From Cytophagales bacterium (lineage in GTDB: Bacteria; Bacteroidota; Bacteroidia; Cytophagales; UBA9547), in contig REAG01000121.1 of NCBI GenBank assembly GCA_004294265.1, forward strand, positions 1 through 35,513: a DNA stretch of 35,513 nucleotides. Reading direction: 5' to 3'. A program made the position numbers and the translations under genes. The notes below the pieces were generated by a model. The model saw nothing but the letters and a program-made list of their open reading frames with translations, did not search any database and had not been told where the DNA came from. Shown here in pieces: positions 17,695 through 25,585 of the stretch (position 1 is its first letter; the number at the start of each line of letters is the position of its first letter).

Positions 17695-19359
17695 ATGAAA
17701 TTTTTATTAACTACACTGAACGCAAAATATATACATATTAATTTGGCTATCAGGCTTTTGTACGAATTAAATAAAAACTACAAAGGCTTGGAAATGAAAG
17801 AATTTACTATCAAAGAGCCAAAACAAGGTATTGCCGATTTTTGTGCCGATTTTGAAGTTATTGCTTTTAGTTGTTATATATGGAATATTACTCAAACTCT
17901 TGAAGTTTGCCGTTTGATAAAACTTATAAATCCTAATGCCAAAATTTTGTTGGGCGGACCCGAAGTAAGTTATGATTACGAAGATGTTATTTGCCTTCCT
18001 GAAATTGATTATATCATTGTAGGAGAAGGTGAAAATCCTTTTCGTGAGTTTTTAGAGCAATATCCTAAAATCGAAAAAGTATCAAATCTAGTAAGAAAAG
18101 ATGATGAAAAAGTTATTTTTGTTCCTAAAGCTGCAAATTTTGATTTGAAACTATATGCAGGCATAAATCCATATTCAAACGATACACCAGAAGAATTATA
18201 TAACAAAGTATGTTATGTGGAAACCTCACGAGGTTGTCCTTATAAATGCGAATTTTGTTTGGCAAGTTTGGATAATCAAGTAAGATACTTACCAATGGAT
18301 GATATAAAATCCAATCTTTTATATTTGATGCAACATGGTAGAGTTATCAAATTTTTGGACAGAACATTCAATATAAAAAAAGTATTTACGATTGAGATTT
18401 TTGATTTTATTGTCAAAAACCATAAGCCTCAAAATGTGTTTCAGTTTGAAATTACAGCTGATATTTTGCACCCTGATATTATTCAATATATCCATGATTT
18501 CGTTCCTCACGGGCTTTTTAGGTTTGAAATTGGTATTCAAACTGTTAATCAAAAGGCGAATTTGGAAGTTCAAAGAAAACAAAGTTTTGATAAAACTAAA
18601 AATATTATTAAAACTTTAGATTATAAAGTTGAAATGCACCTCGATTTGATTGTTGGCATGGCTTTAGATTATTGGGAGGATATAAAATATAGTTTTGAAG
18701 AAGTTTTTAAATTGTATGCTCCTGAGCTTCAGTTGGGTTTTTTAAAGTTTTTGAAAGGAACGCCAGTAAGGCACAAAGCCGAACAACATGGATTTATTTA
18801 CGAGCCAAATCCGCCTTATCAAATCATAGAAAGTAAGTATTTATCAAAAAATCAACTTTTTGAAATTACACTTGTTGAGGAAATTCTTGAAATTTATTGG
18901 AATAAAAAAAGAGCTATTCATACTTTAAAATACATAACAGAAAATAATTCTATTTTTGACTTTATGTTAGAATTAGGAAAGTATTTTGCCTCTAAACAAG
19001 ATTTCCATAAACACACATTGGCAAATATTTATGATATTTTAAATGATTTTGCAAAAGAAATTTATCCTCAAGATTTAATTTTGCATCAATTAATAGCGAT
19101 AGATTATTATTTACAATCAAAAATAAAACCTCAAATTAAATATATAAACGAAATAGAACGAAGTCAAAAACATGATTTTATTTCCAAATATGCTTTAGAT
19201 CATCATAAATTTAGGCATATTATCATTCCAATTAATTTTAATTTTGAAGAATATCTTCTAACAAGAATTATTGAAAATGGTACTTTTGAATGTGTTTTTG
19301 AATACAATGGCGTTGAAAAGCCCAAATTAATTCCAGTTGTTGAAAAGCAATATGCTTAA
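17695..19359 (+). CDS. B12-binding-domain radical SAM protein (DUF4080 type)
   Basis: The 554-residue protein has an N-terminal Rossmann-like B12-binding-type domain (1-125: MKFLLTTLNAKYIHINLAIR, LLGGPEVSYDYEDV, DYIIVGEGE), but no DxHxxG cobalt-ligand motif, so any cobalamin would bind base-off without a protein histidine. A radical SAM domain follows with ETSRGCPYKCEFCLAS (Cys181, Cys185, Cys188 for the 4Fe-4S cluster). The C-terminal 200 residues correspond to DUF4080. Substrate is unknown; such proteins are often called methyltransferase- or cyclase-like without proof. Upstream are 160 AT-rich bases, downstream the convergent nuoM. Confidence 0.88.
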   Translation: MKFLLTTLNAKYIHINLAIRLLYELNKNYKGLEMKEFTIKEPKQGIADFCADFEVIAFSCYIWNITQTLEVCRLIKLINPNAKILLGGPEVSYDYEDVICLPEIDYIIVGEGENPFREFLEQYPKIEKVSNLVRKDDEKVIFVPKAANFDLKLYAGINPYSNDTPEELYNKVCYVETSRGCPYKCEFCLASLDNQVRYLPMDDIKSNLLYLMQHGRVIKFLDRTFNIKKVFTIEIFDFIVKNHKPQNVFQFEITADILHPDIIQYIHDFVPHGLFRFEIGIQTVNQKANLEVQRKQSFDKTKNIIKTLDYKVEMHLDLIVGMALDYWEDIKYSFEEVFKLYAPELQLGFLKFLKGTPVRHKAEQHGFIYEPNPPYQIIESKYLSKNQLFEITLVEEILEIYWNKKRAIHTLKYITENNSIFDFMLELGKYFASKQDFHKHTLANIYDILNDFAKEIYPQDLILHQLIAIDYYLQSKIKPQIKYINEIERSQKHDFISKYALDHHKFRHIIIPINFNFEEYLLTRIIENGTFECVFEYNGVEKPKLIPVVEKQYA

Positions 19360-19450
19360 AAAAGTTATTTTATTTTAAAAAGTAATTTAAAAATAAAAGT
19401 AATATTATTAAAAATATTTTATATTTTTTGCTTTATTATTTTTAAAAAAA

Positions 19451-21031
19451 TTAAAATTTACTAAGCCAATTTTCTAAAGTAGTATTAAAAATGGTTGTTA
19501 AAAAATCTGGATAAACGCCCAAAAAGATAATAATAAATAATAAAGGAACAAAAAGTAGTAATTCAAAATAAGAAATATCAGACATTTGATTTGATGCAGT
19601 TATGCCTGGTTTAATATAAAATTTGCCAAAAAACATCCTTTGAATTGTCCAAAGATAATATCCAGCGGTAATAATTAACCCAAAAGTAGAAAAAACGGCA
19701 ATTTTAGTTGAGTAATAATTTGTTTTAAAAGCTCCTAAAAACACCAATACTTCAGCAATAAATCCGCTAAAAGCAGGCAATCCTAAACTTGCAAAAAATA
19801 CAATAACAACAATGGTGGAATATATGGGCATTTTGTTTGCTAATCCTTTGAAATGTAAAATATCACGACTGTGAGTGCGTTCATAAATAATTCCTACAAT
19901 TAAAAATAATGCTGCCGAAATAAAACCATGACTTACTAATTGATACATTGCCCCACTTACACCTTCACTATTGCAGGCTGCTAAACCCAAAAGTACAAAA
20001 CCCATGTGCGAAACCGAAGAATAAGCAATCATTTTCTTTAAATCGGTCATTGCTAAAGCACAATAAGCGGCATATATAATGGAAATCATACCAATAATAG
20101 CTATCATTGGAGCAAGTTCGATAGCAACTTCTGGGAAAATAGGATATGCAATTCTTATCATTCCATAAGCTCCAATTTTGAGCAAAACTGCTGCTAAAAT
20201 TACCGAAACTGGTGTTGGAGCTTCCACATGGGCTTCTGGCAACCAAGTATGAAAAGGGAAAGAAGGTAACTTTATCATAAAGCCAAGCATCAAAAACGTA
20301 AACGCCCAAGTTCTTATTCCTAACCCTAAAATCTTGTTTGTATTAGACAATGATAAAATACTATTTGGTAAGATATTATTATTATCAGATAAAAAATCAA
20401 TCCGAAAAGTCAAAACCCTTATTATTTCAGGAACGCTTTCAACAGGGTCTATTCCTGATAAATACAAGCCTATAGAAGTAATTAATATCAAAATTGAGCC
20501 TAGTAAAGTATATAATAAAAATTTCAAAGCTGCCCTTTCTCTCCCCTCGCCTCCCCAAATTCCAATTAAGAAATACATTGGTAAAAGCATAAATTCAAAA
20601 AATAAGTAAAATAAAAATAAATCTAAAGAAGTAAAACAACCAATAATTGAACTTTGTAACAACAATAATAAGCTATAATATCCTTTTTGTTTAAGAAAAA
20701 TAGTGTTTGATGCAAAAGTAGCAATCAAAAAAACGATGCTGGTTAGTAATATTAGTGGCAAACTAAATCCATCAATACCAATGGCATAATCTATGGATAA
20801 TTTATAATGAGAACCCATAGGTAAACTAATCCAATCAAATTTTTCAAAAAATTGATAACCTACTTTTTGAGTATCAAAAAGTAGATAAATTATTATTGAT
20901 AAAATTACTTGAATTGAAAAAACTCCCAATGTAATTATTCGGATAATTTTATTTTTTTTCAATAATAAAATTAAAATTGAAAATAAAAGTGGTAGAAATA
21001 TTAATATGGATAAAAAAGGAAAATCAGTCAA
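19451..21031 (-). CDS. nuoM: NADH-quinone oxidoreductase subunit M
   Basis: The 526-residue membrane protein has about 14 helices and belongs to the antiporter-like subunits of complex I. Key residues in the proton channel are present: Glu146 in LFFEFMLLPMY and Lys254 in MIKLPSFPFHTWLPEAHVEA, followed by PTPVSVILAAVLLKIGAYG and KKMIAYSSVSHMGFVLLG, all specific to NuoM rather than NuoL/N. In most genomes nuoM lies between nuoL and nuoN; here its neighbours are a radical SAM gene and an NlpC/P60 gene, so it is separated from the rest of the operon or is an extra copy. Confidence 0.94.
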   Translation of the reverse strand: MTDFPFLSILIFLPLLFSILILLLKKNKIIRIITLGVFSIQVILSIIIYLLFDTQKVGYQFFEKFDWISLPMGSHYKLSIDYAIGIDGFSLPLILLTSIVFLIATFASNTIFLKQKGYYSLLLLLQSSIIGCFTSLDLFLFYLFFEFMLLPMYFLIGIWGGEGRERAALKFLLYTLLGSILILITSIGLYLSGIDPVESVPEIIRVLTFRIDFLSDNNNILPNSILSLSNTNKILGLGIRTWAFTFLMLGFMIKLPSFPFHTWLPEAHVEAPTPVSVILAAVLLKIGAYGMIRIAYPIFPEVAIELAPMIAIIGMISIIYAAYCALAMTDLKKMIAYSSVSHMGFVLLGLAACNSEGVSGAMYQLVSHGFISAALFLIVGIIYERTHSRDILHFKGLANKMPIYSTIVVIVFFASLGLPAFSGFIAEVLVFLGAFKTNYYSTKIAVFSTFGLIITAGYYLWTIQRMFFGKFYIKPGITASNQMSDISYFELLLFVPLLFIIIFLGVYPDFLTTIFNTTLENWLSKF

Positions 21032-21152
21032 GTGTTACGTTTTAAAAGAATGTAAATTTAGATATTTTTTTTATTTTAATGTTTTAAATTCCATTTTTAT
21101 AAACAAAAATGAATGTAGAATATTGAAATTAATTCAAAATAAAATTAATTTA

Positions 21153-21941
21153 TTAAATAATTCGTTTAATGACTGTTAAATGGTGAGAATATTTTTTGGT
21201 TTCAGAATTCAAAATACCTTTATCATCTATGTAATCAATTCTTACTTTTCCGTGAGCGTGAATTATTTTGTTAGTTCCCAAATAAATTCCAACATGAATA
21301 ATTTTATTCGCATCGTTTTTAAAAAACAAAAGATCGCCAATATTTGATTTAAGAATATTTTCAATCAAAACACCTTGATTTGCTTGTTGATAGGCATCTC
21401 TTTGTAAATTAAACCCAAGAATTTTATAAACCTGTTGCGTAAAACCTGAACAATCTATTCCGAAACGTGTTTTTCCTCCCCATAAATAAGGTGAATTTAT
21501 GTATCTTAAAGCCAAAAATTGAATATTTTGTTCTAATTTATTTCCAGAAAGAGGATTGGCAATATCACCTTCAAAAATATATTTTTTATTACCAATATTA
21601 CCTTTAAAACCATTTAAAAAAGGTAAGACTGAACCTAAATGAATTAAGGAAGTTTCATTTTCAATATCAATTAAGGCTACATCATCCAAACAAAATTTGT
21701 GCTTTTGAAGCAAATATAATTCGATTTGATTTTCGGAAACTTCAAAATGTTGAATTTTATCAATCCAACCTATATAATCATCAAATAAAATCCTAATTTT
21801 TAGCCATTTTCCATTTTCAGAAACTTCTAAAACCGAGTAAGAATCTCCAAAAAGTAATTGCGTACAAAGTTCTGACTTATCTGAAGGTTCTGTACGAACG
21901 GGTACAAGACTCAATTCACAAATTCCAAAATTATTAATCAT
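21153..21941 (-). CDS. SH3-NlpC/P60 cell-wall peptidase (YkfC-like)
   Basis: The 262-residue protein has two SH3-like segments (about 8-62 and 75-125) and a C-terminal NlpC/P60 domain (about 135-262). The catalytic set is seen: Cys164 in FGIDCSGFTQQVY, His216 in KIIHVGIYLG, and a third polar residue at His228 (IIHAHGKVRID). This resembles gamma-D-glutamyl-L-diamino-acid endopeptidases such as YkfC or dipeptidyl-peptidase VI, which trim recycled muropeptides. No signal peptide is present, which favours a cytoplasmic recycling role. It has the same orientation as nuoM (120 bases downstream) and tgt (75 bases upstream). Confidence 0.9.
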   Translation of the reverse strand: MINNFGICELSLVPVRTEPSDKSELCTQLLFGDSYSVLEVSENGKWLKIRILFDDYIGWIDKIQHFEVSENQIELYLLQKHKFCLDDVALIDIENETSLIHLGSVLPFLNGFKGNIGNKKYIFEGDIANPLSGNKLEQNIQFLALRYINSPYLWGGKTRFGIDCSGFTQQVYKILGFNLQRDAYQQANQGVLIENILKSNIGDLLFFKNDANKIIHVGIYLGTNKIIHAHGKVRIDYIDDKGILNSETKKYSHHLTVIKRII

Positions 21942-22016
21942 AAAATATTTCTTTATAAAAATTCAAATAAATTGTAATCAAGTCAAAAATTGATTTCAAG
22001 AAATAAAAGTTAATTT

Positions 22017-23144
22017 TTACAACTTTCTACTTACTTTTTCTACCATTTTATTTTTCCAAAAAGTAAAAGTTCCTTCTTCAATTTTTTTACGTGCTTCGGT
22101 TACTAACCATAAATAAAACTGCAAATTATGCACACTTGCTATCATACAGCCCAACATTTCATCATGTTTGAGTAAGTGTTTTAAGTAAGCTTTTGAATAT
22201 TTATTGGCAAAACCATCCAAGTTTTCATCTAATGGCGAATAATCATATTTCCATTTTTCATTTCTGATATTTATCATGCCTTCGGAGGTAAAAATCCCGC
22301 CATTTCTAGCATTTCTTGTTGGCATAACGCAATCAAACATATCAATTCCGAGAGCAATGCATTCTAAAATATTGGCAGGCGTTCCAACACCCATCATATA
22401 TCTTGGTTTATCTTTTGGTAATATTTGCGTAACAATATCTGTCATGGCATACATTTCTTCGGCTGGCTCCCCTACTGAAAGTCCGCCAATTGCATTTGCC
22501 TTAAATTCCTGATTAGCAACGAATTCAGCCGATTTTTTTCGTAAGTCTGGATATGTACTTCCTTGTACAATCGGAAACAAAAACTGTTCATATCCATATT
22601 TTGGCTCCGTTTGTTCAAATCTATTTTTACAACGAACCAGCCAACGATGCGTCATTTCCATTGATTTTCGGGCATATTCAAATTCGCAAGGATAAGGCGT
22701 ACATTCATCAAAAGCCATGATAATATCTGCTCCAATTGAGCGTTGAATATCCATCACATTTTCGGGTGTGAAAGTATGTTTTGAGCCATCTAAAAAAGAT
22801 TTAAAAATAGCACCTTCTTCAGTAATCTTACGAGCATGAGCCAATGAATAGACTTGATAACCACCACTATCGGTAAGAATTGGCTTATTCCATCCATTAA
22901 ATTTGTGCAAACCACCAGCGCCTTCCAACATTTTTATTCCTGCCCTCAAGTATAAATGATAGGTGTTTCCAAGAATAATTTCAGCTTTTATGTCATGTTC
23001 TAATTCTTTAAAATGAACTCCTTTTACAGTTCCGTTTGTGCCAACGGGCATAAAAATGGGTGTTTGAATAACTCCGTGTTCAGTTGTTATTTCTCCAGTT
23101 CTGGCATTTGATTGAGAATCGTTTTTATGTATTTTAAAAAACAT
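22017..23144 (-). CDS. tgt: Queuine tRNA-ribosyltransferase (tRNA-guanine transglycosylase)
   Basis: The 375-residue enzyme exchanges G34 of GUN-anticodon tRNAs (including the tRNA-Asp in this window) for preQ1 in queuosine synthesis. Substrate-binding Asp92 in LTDSGGYQVYS, the FDECTPYP loop, GGLSVGEP and the nucleophile Asp271 in FDCVMPTRNARNG are present. The usual zinc site CxCxxC...H is not: the corresponding stretch (YSPLDENLDGFANKYSKAY) has no cysteine, though ASVHNLQFYLWL keeps the His. I recall this loss in other Bacteroidota Tgt, so it is probably lineage-wide rather than decay. Confidence 0.95.
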   Translation of the reverse strand: MFFKIHKNDSQSNARTGEITTEHGVIQTPIFMPVGTNGTVKGVHFKELEHDIKAEIILGNTYHLYLRAGIKMLEGAGGLHKFNGWNKPILTDSGGYQVYSLAHARKITEEGAIFKSFLDGSKHTFTPENVMDIQRSIGADIIMAFDECTPYPCEFEYARKSMEMTHRWLVRCKNRFEQTEPKYGYEQFLFPIVQGSTYPDLRKKSAEFVANQEFKANAIGGLSVGEPAEEMYAMTDIVTQILPKDKPRYMMGVGTPANILECIALGIDMFDCVMPTRNARNGGIFTSEGMINIRNEKWKYDYSPLDENLDGFANKYSKAYLKHLLKHDEMLGCMIASVHNLQFYLWLVTEARKKIEEGTFTFWKNKMVEKVSRKL

Positions 23145-23487
23145 ATTTCTAAAGTGATAATAAAATTATTTATGTTATCTTTTAAAAAAAATAATCATTA
23201 GATTTAAAAGTGCAAAATTGAGAAATATTTAATTTAAACACAAAGATACTTCTAATGTAACAATTCAGTTCCAAATTTAGAATTAAAATTAAGATTTTCC
23301 AAAACTGATTTATTGATTTTGATTGTACTTTCATTCTTTTCGACTTAGCTCCTTTTGCTTTCCTATTTTTTGTATAGAAATCACTAATGTTACCCAAAAA
23401 GAGTAAAATGCTAATAATTATTTTAGAAAATGGTATCGAAATTATTATCAAAAGTAGTGAATTTACTAATATCATATAAATAAAATC

Positions 23488-23587
23488 AATGCGCCACTAA
23501 CCAATTAACACCACTTCCCATACCTATTTCCATAGGAACTTCTAAAGGTATGGCGTTTTTCATTAAGTTTTCGATATAGAGTTTGAA
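23488..23587 (-). pseudogene. Second extra copy of the polA 3' end (last ~30 codons)
   Basis: On the minus strand this encodes the polA C-terminus in frame, NLMKNAIPLEVPMEIGMG followed by SGVNWLVAH and a TGA stop. About 10 of 97 bases differ from the real polA tail at 26051. It shares several differences with the other fragment (25423-25575), for example in the stretch encoding PLEVPMEIG, so the two fragments are closer to each other there than to the intact gene. Similarity ends abruptly near 23587. Confidence 0.88.
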
Positions 23588-23721
23588 AATAAAAATTACT
23601 TGATCAAAATTTCTGCTTGTATATTTAGTCGGACTTTATAGGTTACGAAAAACCTTTTCATTGTTTCATTTTCAATTTTATGAAAATTCGGATGCTTTTT
23701 ATTAGCAACATAAGCTCTTCA

Positions 23722-23840
23722 GGAAACCTCTAAAAACCCCAATATTATTTTTTAAAACCCCACCCAAACCAATTTCTACTACGAAACCGCAGAATCCAAG
23801 TGGGAGGGATTCAACGGAATTGAGGTTTTTAGGAGTTCCC
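23722..23840. mobile_element. MITE-like repeat, copy 3 (119 bp)
   Basis: It begins GGAAACCTCTAAAAACCCC and ends GGTTTTTAGGAGTTCCC, nearly identical internally to copy 1, including the hairpin-forming AGAATCC...GGATTC part. Flanks are TTCA on the left and TTTA on the right, a possible decayed 4-bp duplication. It lies 135 bases from the polA-tail fragment. Confidence 0.8.
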
Positions 23841-24153
23841 TTTAGGAAGAGTAACCTTGATTATTTTTCGCTTTCTCTCGAACCAGTGATTAGAAATTAA
23901 AGCTGTTTATTCGTAAGAAATTGTCATTGAGTTTTATGAAATTATAGGCATTGTTAATTTGAAATTGAGATTCGTTACACCTTACAAAATTAAATAAAAA
24001 GCTTAATGGGTGAATTTTAGAATACTATCCTACTTTACCCAATTGACGAATTTTATATCATTACAGAAAAAGAAAAATATAATTTTCAAATAATAAATAA
24101 AAACCATTTTTCTAACTTTTTATATAATAATTTCATGATTCGTCTTTTTTTTG

Positions 24154-24161
24154 TACATTTG
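24154..24161 (+). promoter_or_regulatory. -7 element (TACATTTG) of the RelE/ParE-like pair
   Basis: This is an exact TAnnTTTG match 19 bases before the ATG at 24181. No clear -33 TTTG is present at the right spacing. The short leader and lack of other start signals fit an autoregulated toxin-antitoxin promoter. Confidence 0.55.
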
Positions 24162-24180
24162 AATATAAAGTTGTTGATAT

Positions 24181-24381
24181 ATGGAAACATTAGTAATCAA
24201 AACCAAATCTAAAAGTGATACAAAAGCATTAAAAGCATTTGCAAGTGCTCTAATGTTAGAGGTATATTCTGCAAAAGAGGCAGAAGATATTGCATTAGCA
24301 AATTACATGAAAGAATGTAAAAAATCCGGTCTTGTTGGTTTAGAAAAAACTAAGGTTTTTTTTAATAATTTAGGAAAATGA
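24181..24381 (+). CDS. Putative antitoxin of a RelE/ParE-type pair
   Basis: The gene encodes 66 residues: METLVIKTKSKSDTKALKAF, a short strand followed by helices, then a charged helical C-terminus. This N-terminal strand-plus-helix pattern is common in small Bacteroidota antitoxins of the DUF2683 type. Its stop overlaps the ATG of the next gene by four bases (24378-24381), the usual arrangement for antitoxin before toxin. A promoter element lies directly upstream. The assignment rests on order, size and partner rather than on a strong motif. Confidence 0.65.
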   Translation: METLVIKTKSKSDTKALKAFASALMLEVYSAKEAEDIALANYMKECKKSGLVGLEKTKVFFNNLGK

Positions 24382-24638
24382 ACGTAAATGCCACTGCAAA
24401 ATTCATTGAACAAGCAAATAAGCAAACAATTGAGAATCAAATTAAAATTAAGGAAATTATCAATCGTATGTATTTAGCAAAAAATATTTTTGAAATTGAA
24501 CATGAATCACTTGTAGGATATCCATACCTATATAAAGTTAATCTTGGAATTTTTAGTATTTGTTTTGAAATTACAAAATGCGAAATCGAATTAATAGGTA
24601 TAGTTCCAACAGGAAATGAGCTAACCTTGTTTTTTTAG
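24378..24638 (+). CDS. Putative RelE/ParE-superfamily toxin
   Basis: The gene encodes 86 residues. The order is an N-terminal helix pair (KFIEQANKQTIENQIKIKEI), then NIFEIEHESLVGYPYLYKV and the strand-rich end LGIFSICFEI...IELIGIVPTGNELTLFF, which follows the RelE/ParE layout of two helices and a four-stranded sheet. The typical RelE arginine/lysine catalytic set is not obvious, so mRNA cleavage versus gyrase inhibition cannot be decided. It overlaps its presumed antitoxin gene by four bases and ends at a hairpin shared with the convergent DUF2442 gene. Confidence 0.65.
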   Translation: MNVNATAKFIEQANKQTIENQIKIKEIINRMYLAKNIFEIEHESLVGYPYLYKVNLGIFSICFEITKCEIELIGIVPTGNELTLFF

Positions 24639-24640
24639 CT

Positions 24641-24670
24641 ATTTATAATGCTGATTTCTTCATTATAAAT
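24641..24670. terminator. Hairpin between two convergent TA-type operons
   Basis: ATTTATAATG (24641-24650) pairs perfectly with CATTATAAAT (24661-24670) around a 10-base loop, in the 33-base gap between the plus-strand toxin gene and the minus-strand DUF2442 gene. On the plus strand it is followed by TTTTAAG. It could act for both directions, though the T run is weak. Confidence 0.6.
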
Positions 24671-24671
24671 T

Positions 24672-25121
24672 TTAAGAAATAACTATTAATTTAATTCCCA
24701 ATTCTTCAATAAACCTTGTTTTAAGCTGTCCTCTACGTACTTTATTCATCACATCCATTATTTTAAAACCATATTTTTGAGCATATTTAGTTTGTGTTAG
24801 TTCTTTTTTGGAGTCAATAATTATTTTTTCTTCTTGAATTAATTTACTATCTTGGTAAATTTTGAGTGTATCAAATTTCAAAAAATCTAATTTACCAAGT
24901 GAATTTGTGTACGTTATGTTTTTCCAGCACAATGCACCTTTTTCTGTTAAACTTACGGAAGAAAAAGTAGATTTATCCAATAATTTTTCAAATAAATTAT
25001 TTGTCATAAACTCTTTTTTAGTGAATTTTATTTGTCTAAGCTCGTTATTATTAAACCTTAACTTGATTTGATAAGGTTTAATTTCTTCAATTTTTAATAT
25101 GTAAGGGAGCGTATTTTTCAT
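24672..25121 (-). CDS. DUF2442 protein with C-terminal helical (HTH-like) extension
   Basis: The gene encodes 149 residues. The N-terminal part (about 8-75: KIEEIKPYQIKLRFNNNELR ... GALCWKNITYT) matches the small DUF2442 domain, often coupled to DUF4160. The C-terminal 45 residues (KKELTQTKYAQKYGFKIMDV, then NKVRRGQLKTRFIEELGIKL) are helical and basic, resembling a DNA-binding helix-turn-helix; DUF2442 proteins are usually only 80-90 residues, so this is an extended version. It follows the DUF4160 gene with a four-base ATGA overlap (25118-25121). Likely the antitoxin-like partner, but the roles are unproven. Confidence 0.75.
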   Translation of the reverse strand: MKNTLPYILKIEEIKPYQIKLRFNNNELRQIKFTKKEFMTNNLFEKLLDKSTFSSVSLTEKGALCWKNITYTNSLGKLDFLKFDTLKIYQDSKLIQEEKIIIDSKKELTQTKYAQKYGFKIMDVMNKVRRGQLKTRFIEELGIKLIVIS

Positions 25122-25348
25122 TTTCTATTGCTTGGATTTAGTTTTTCAAATTCTGACAAAAACTCTTTTTGAAACTTTAAAATTAATTTGATTGCTTTTT
25201 GAAGTGGTTTATTTGGCATATTACCTGCCAAAAACTCCAGTGTTTTTATGTTAATTAATATTTCAAATTCAGCATAAAAAACATGTACATGCGGAGGATT
25301 ATGGTCTCTAGAATAAACCTCTATGCTAATTCCTTCTGATTCAATCAT
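25118..25348 (-). CDS. DUF4160 protein, putative toxin-antitoxin partner
   Basis: The gene encodes 76 residues with the family hallmark SRDHNPPHVHVFYAEFEI near the N-terminus (histidines at about 16, 20 and 22), followed by two helices rich in lysine. DUF4160 proteins are small, very often next to DUF2442, and have been proposed as toxin-antitoxin components; biochemical activity is not established to my knowledge. The gene overlaps the DUF2442 gene by four bases. A 22-bp perfect inverted repeat starts 15 bases upstream of its ATG, where an operator would be expected. Confidence 0.8.
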   Translation of the reverse strand: MIESEGISIEVYSRDHNPPHVHVFYAEFEILINIKTLEFLAGNMPNKPLQKAIKLILKFQKEFLSEFEKLNPSNRK

Positions 25349-25362
25349 AAACTATTTTACAA

Positions 25363-25411
25363 ATATAAACAATTGTATTGACATATAAAATGTCAATACA
25401 ATTGTTTATAT
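25363..25411. promoter_or_regulatory. Perfect 22-bp inverted repeat upstream of DUF4160-DUF2442
   Basis: The arm at 25363-25384 (ATATAAACAATT...TTGACAT) is an exact reverse complement of the arm at 25390-25411, with ATAAA between. Each arm contains the palindrome CAATTG and TTGACAT. It lies 14 bases from the DUF4160 start and 11 bases from the polA-tail fragment. It may be an operator for the gene pair, a terminator for hicAB, or an insertion end. The symmetry is unusually exact for an AT-rich genome. Confidence 0.8.
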
Positions 25412-25422
25412 ACAGTTTTTCT

Positions 25423-25575
25423 CTAATGCGCCACCAACCAATTTACTCTACTTCCCATACCTATTTCCATAGGAACTTCTAAAGGCATAGCGTTTTTCAT
25501 AAAGTTTTCGATATAAGGTTTAATTTGCTCTAGTTCAGACTGATACACATAAAAAACTAACTCATCGTGTACTTG
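25423..25575 (-). pseudogene. First extra copy of the polA 3' end (last ~50 codons)
   Basis: The minus strand encodes QVHDELVFYVYQSELEQIKP through MKNAMPLEVPMEIGMG and NWLVAH-stop, matching the polA end from motif C onward, with Asp to Tyr in VFYV and Gly to Arg near the end. About 14 of 153 bases differ from the intact gene. Similarity stops sharply at 25575, eleven bases before the hicB stop. A chance frame of 62 codons runs into it from hicB sequence, but there is no reason to think it is expressed as a protein. Confidence 0.9.
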
Positions 25576-25585
25576 CGAACAATAT

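Larger units (their letters stand above)
23145..24180. other. 1-kb gene-poor junction between tgt and the toxin-antitoxin island
   Basis: No intact gene is supported. A 97-codon minus-strand frame (23182-23475) has no recognisable family and poor composition. The stretch contains a 100-bp copy of the polA 3' end (23488-23587) and the third MITE-like repeat (23722-23840). Around that repeat are short minus-strand open stretches that may be remnants of a disrupted gene. From 23841 to 24150 nothing is recognised until the promoter element of the next gene pair. Confidence 0.6.

Noticed and set aside
23182-23475. 97-codon minus-strand frame near tgt
   Set aside because: Hydrophobic, low-complexity translation without recognisable family or start signals; it probably reflects AT-rich sequence.
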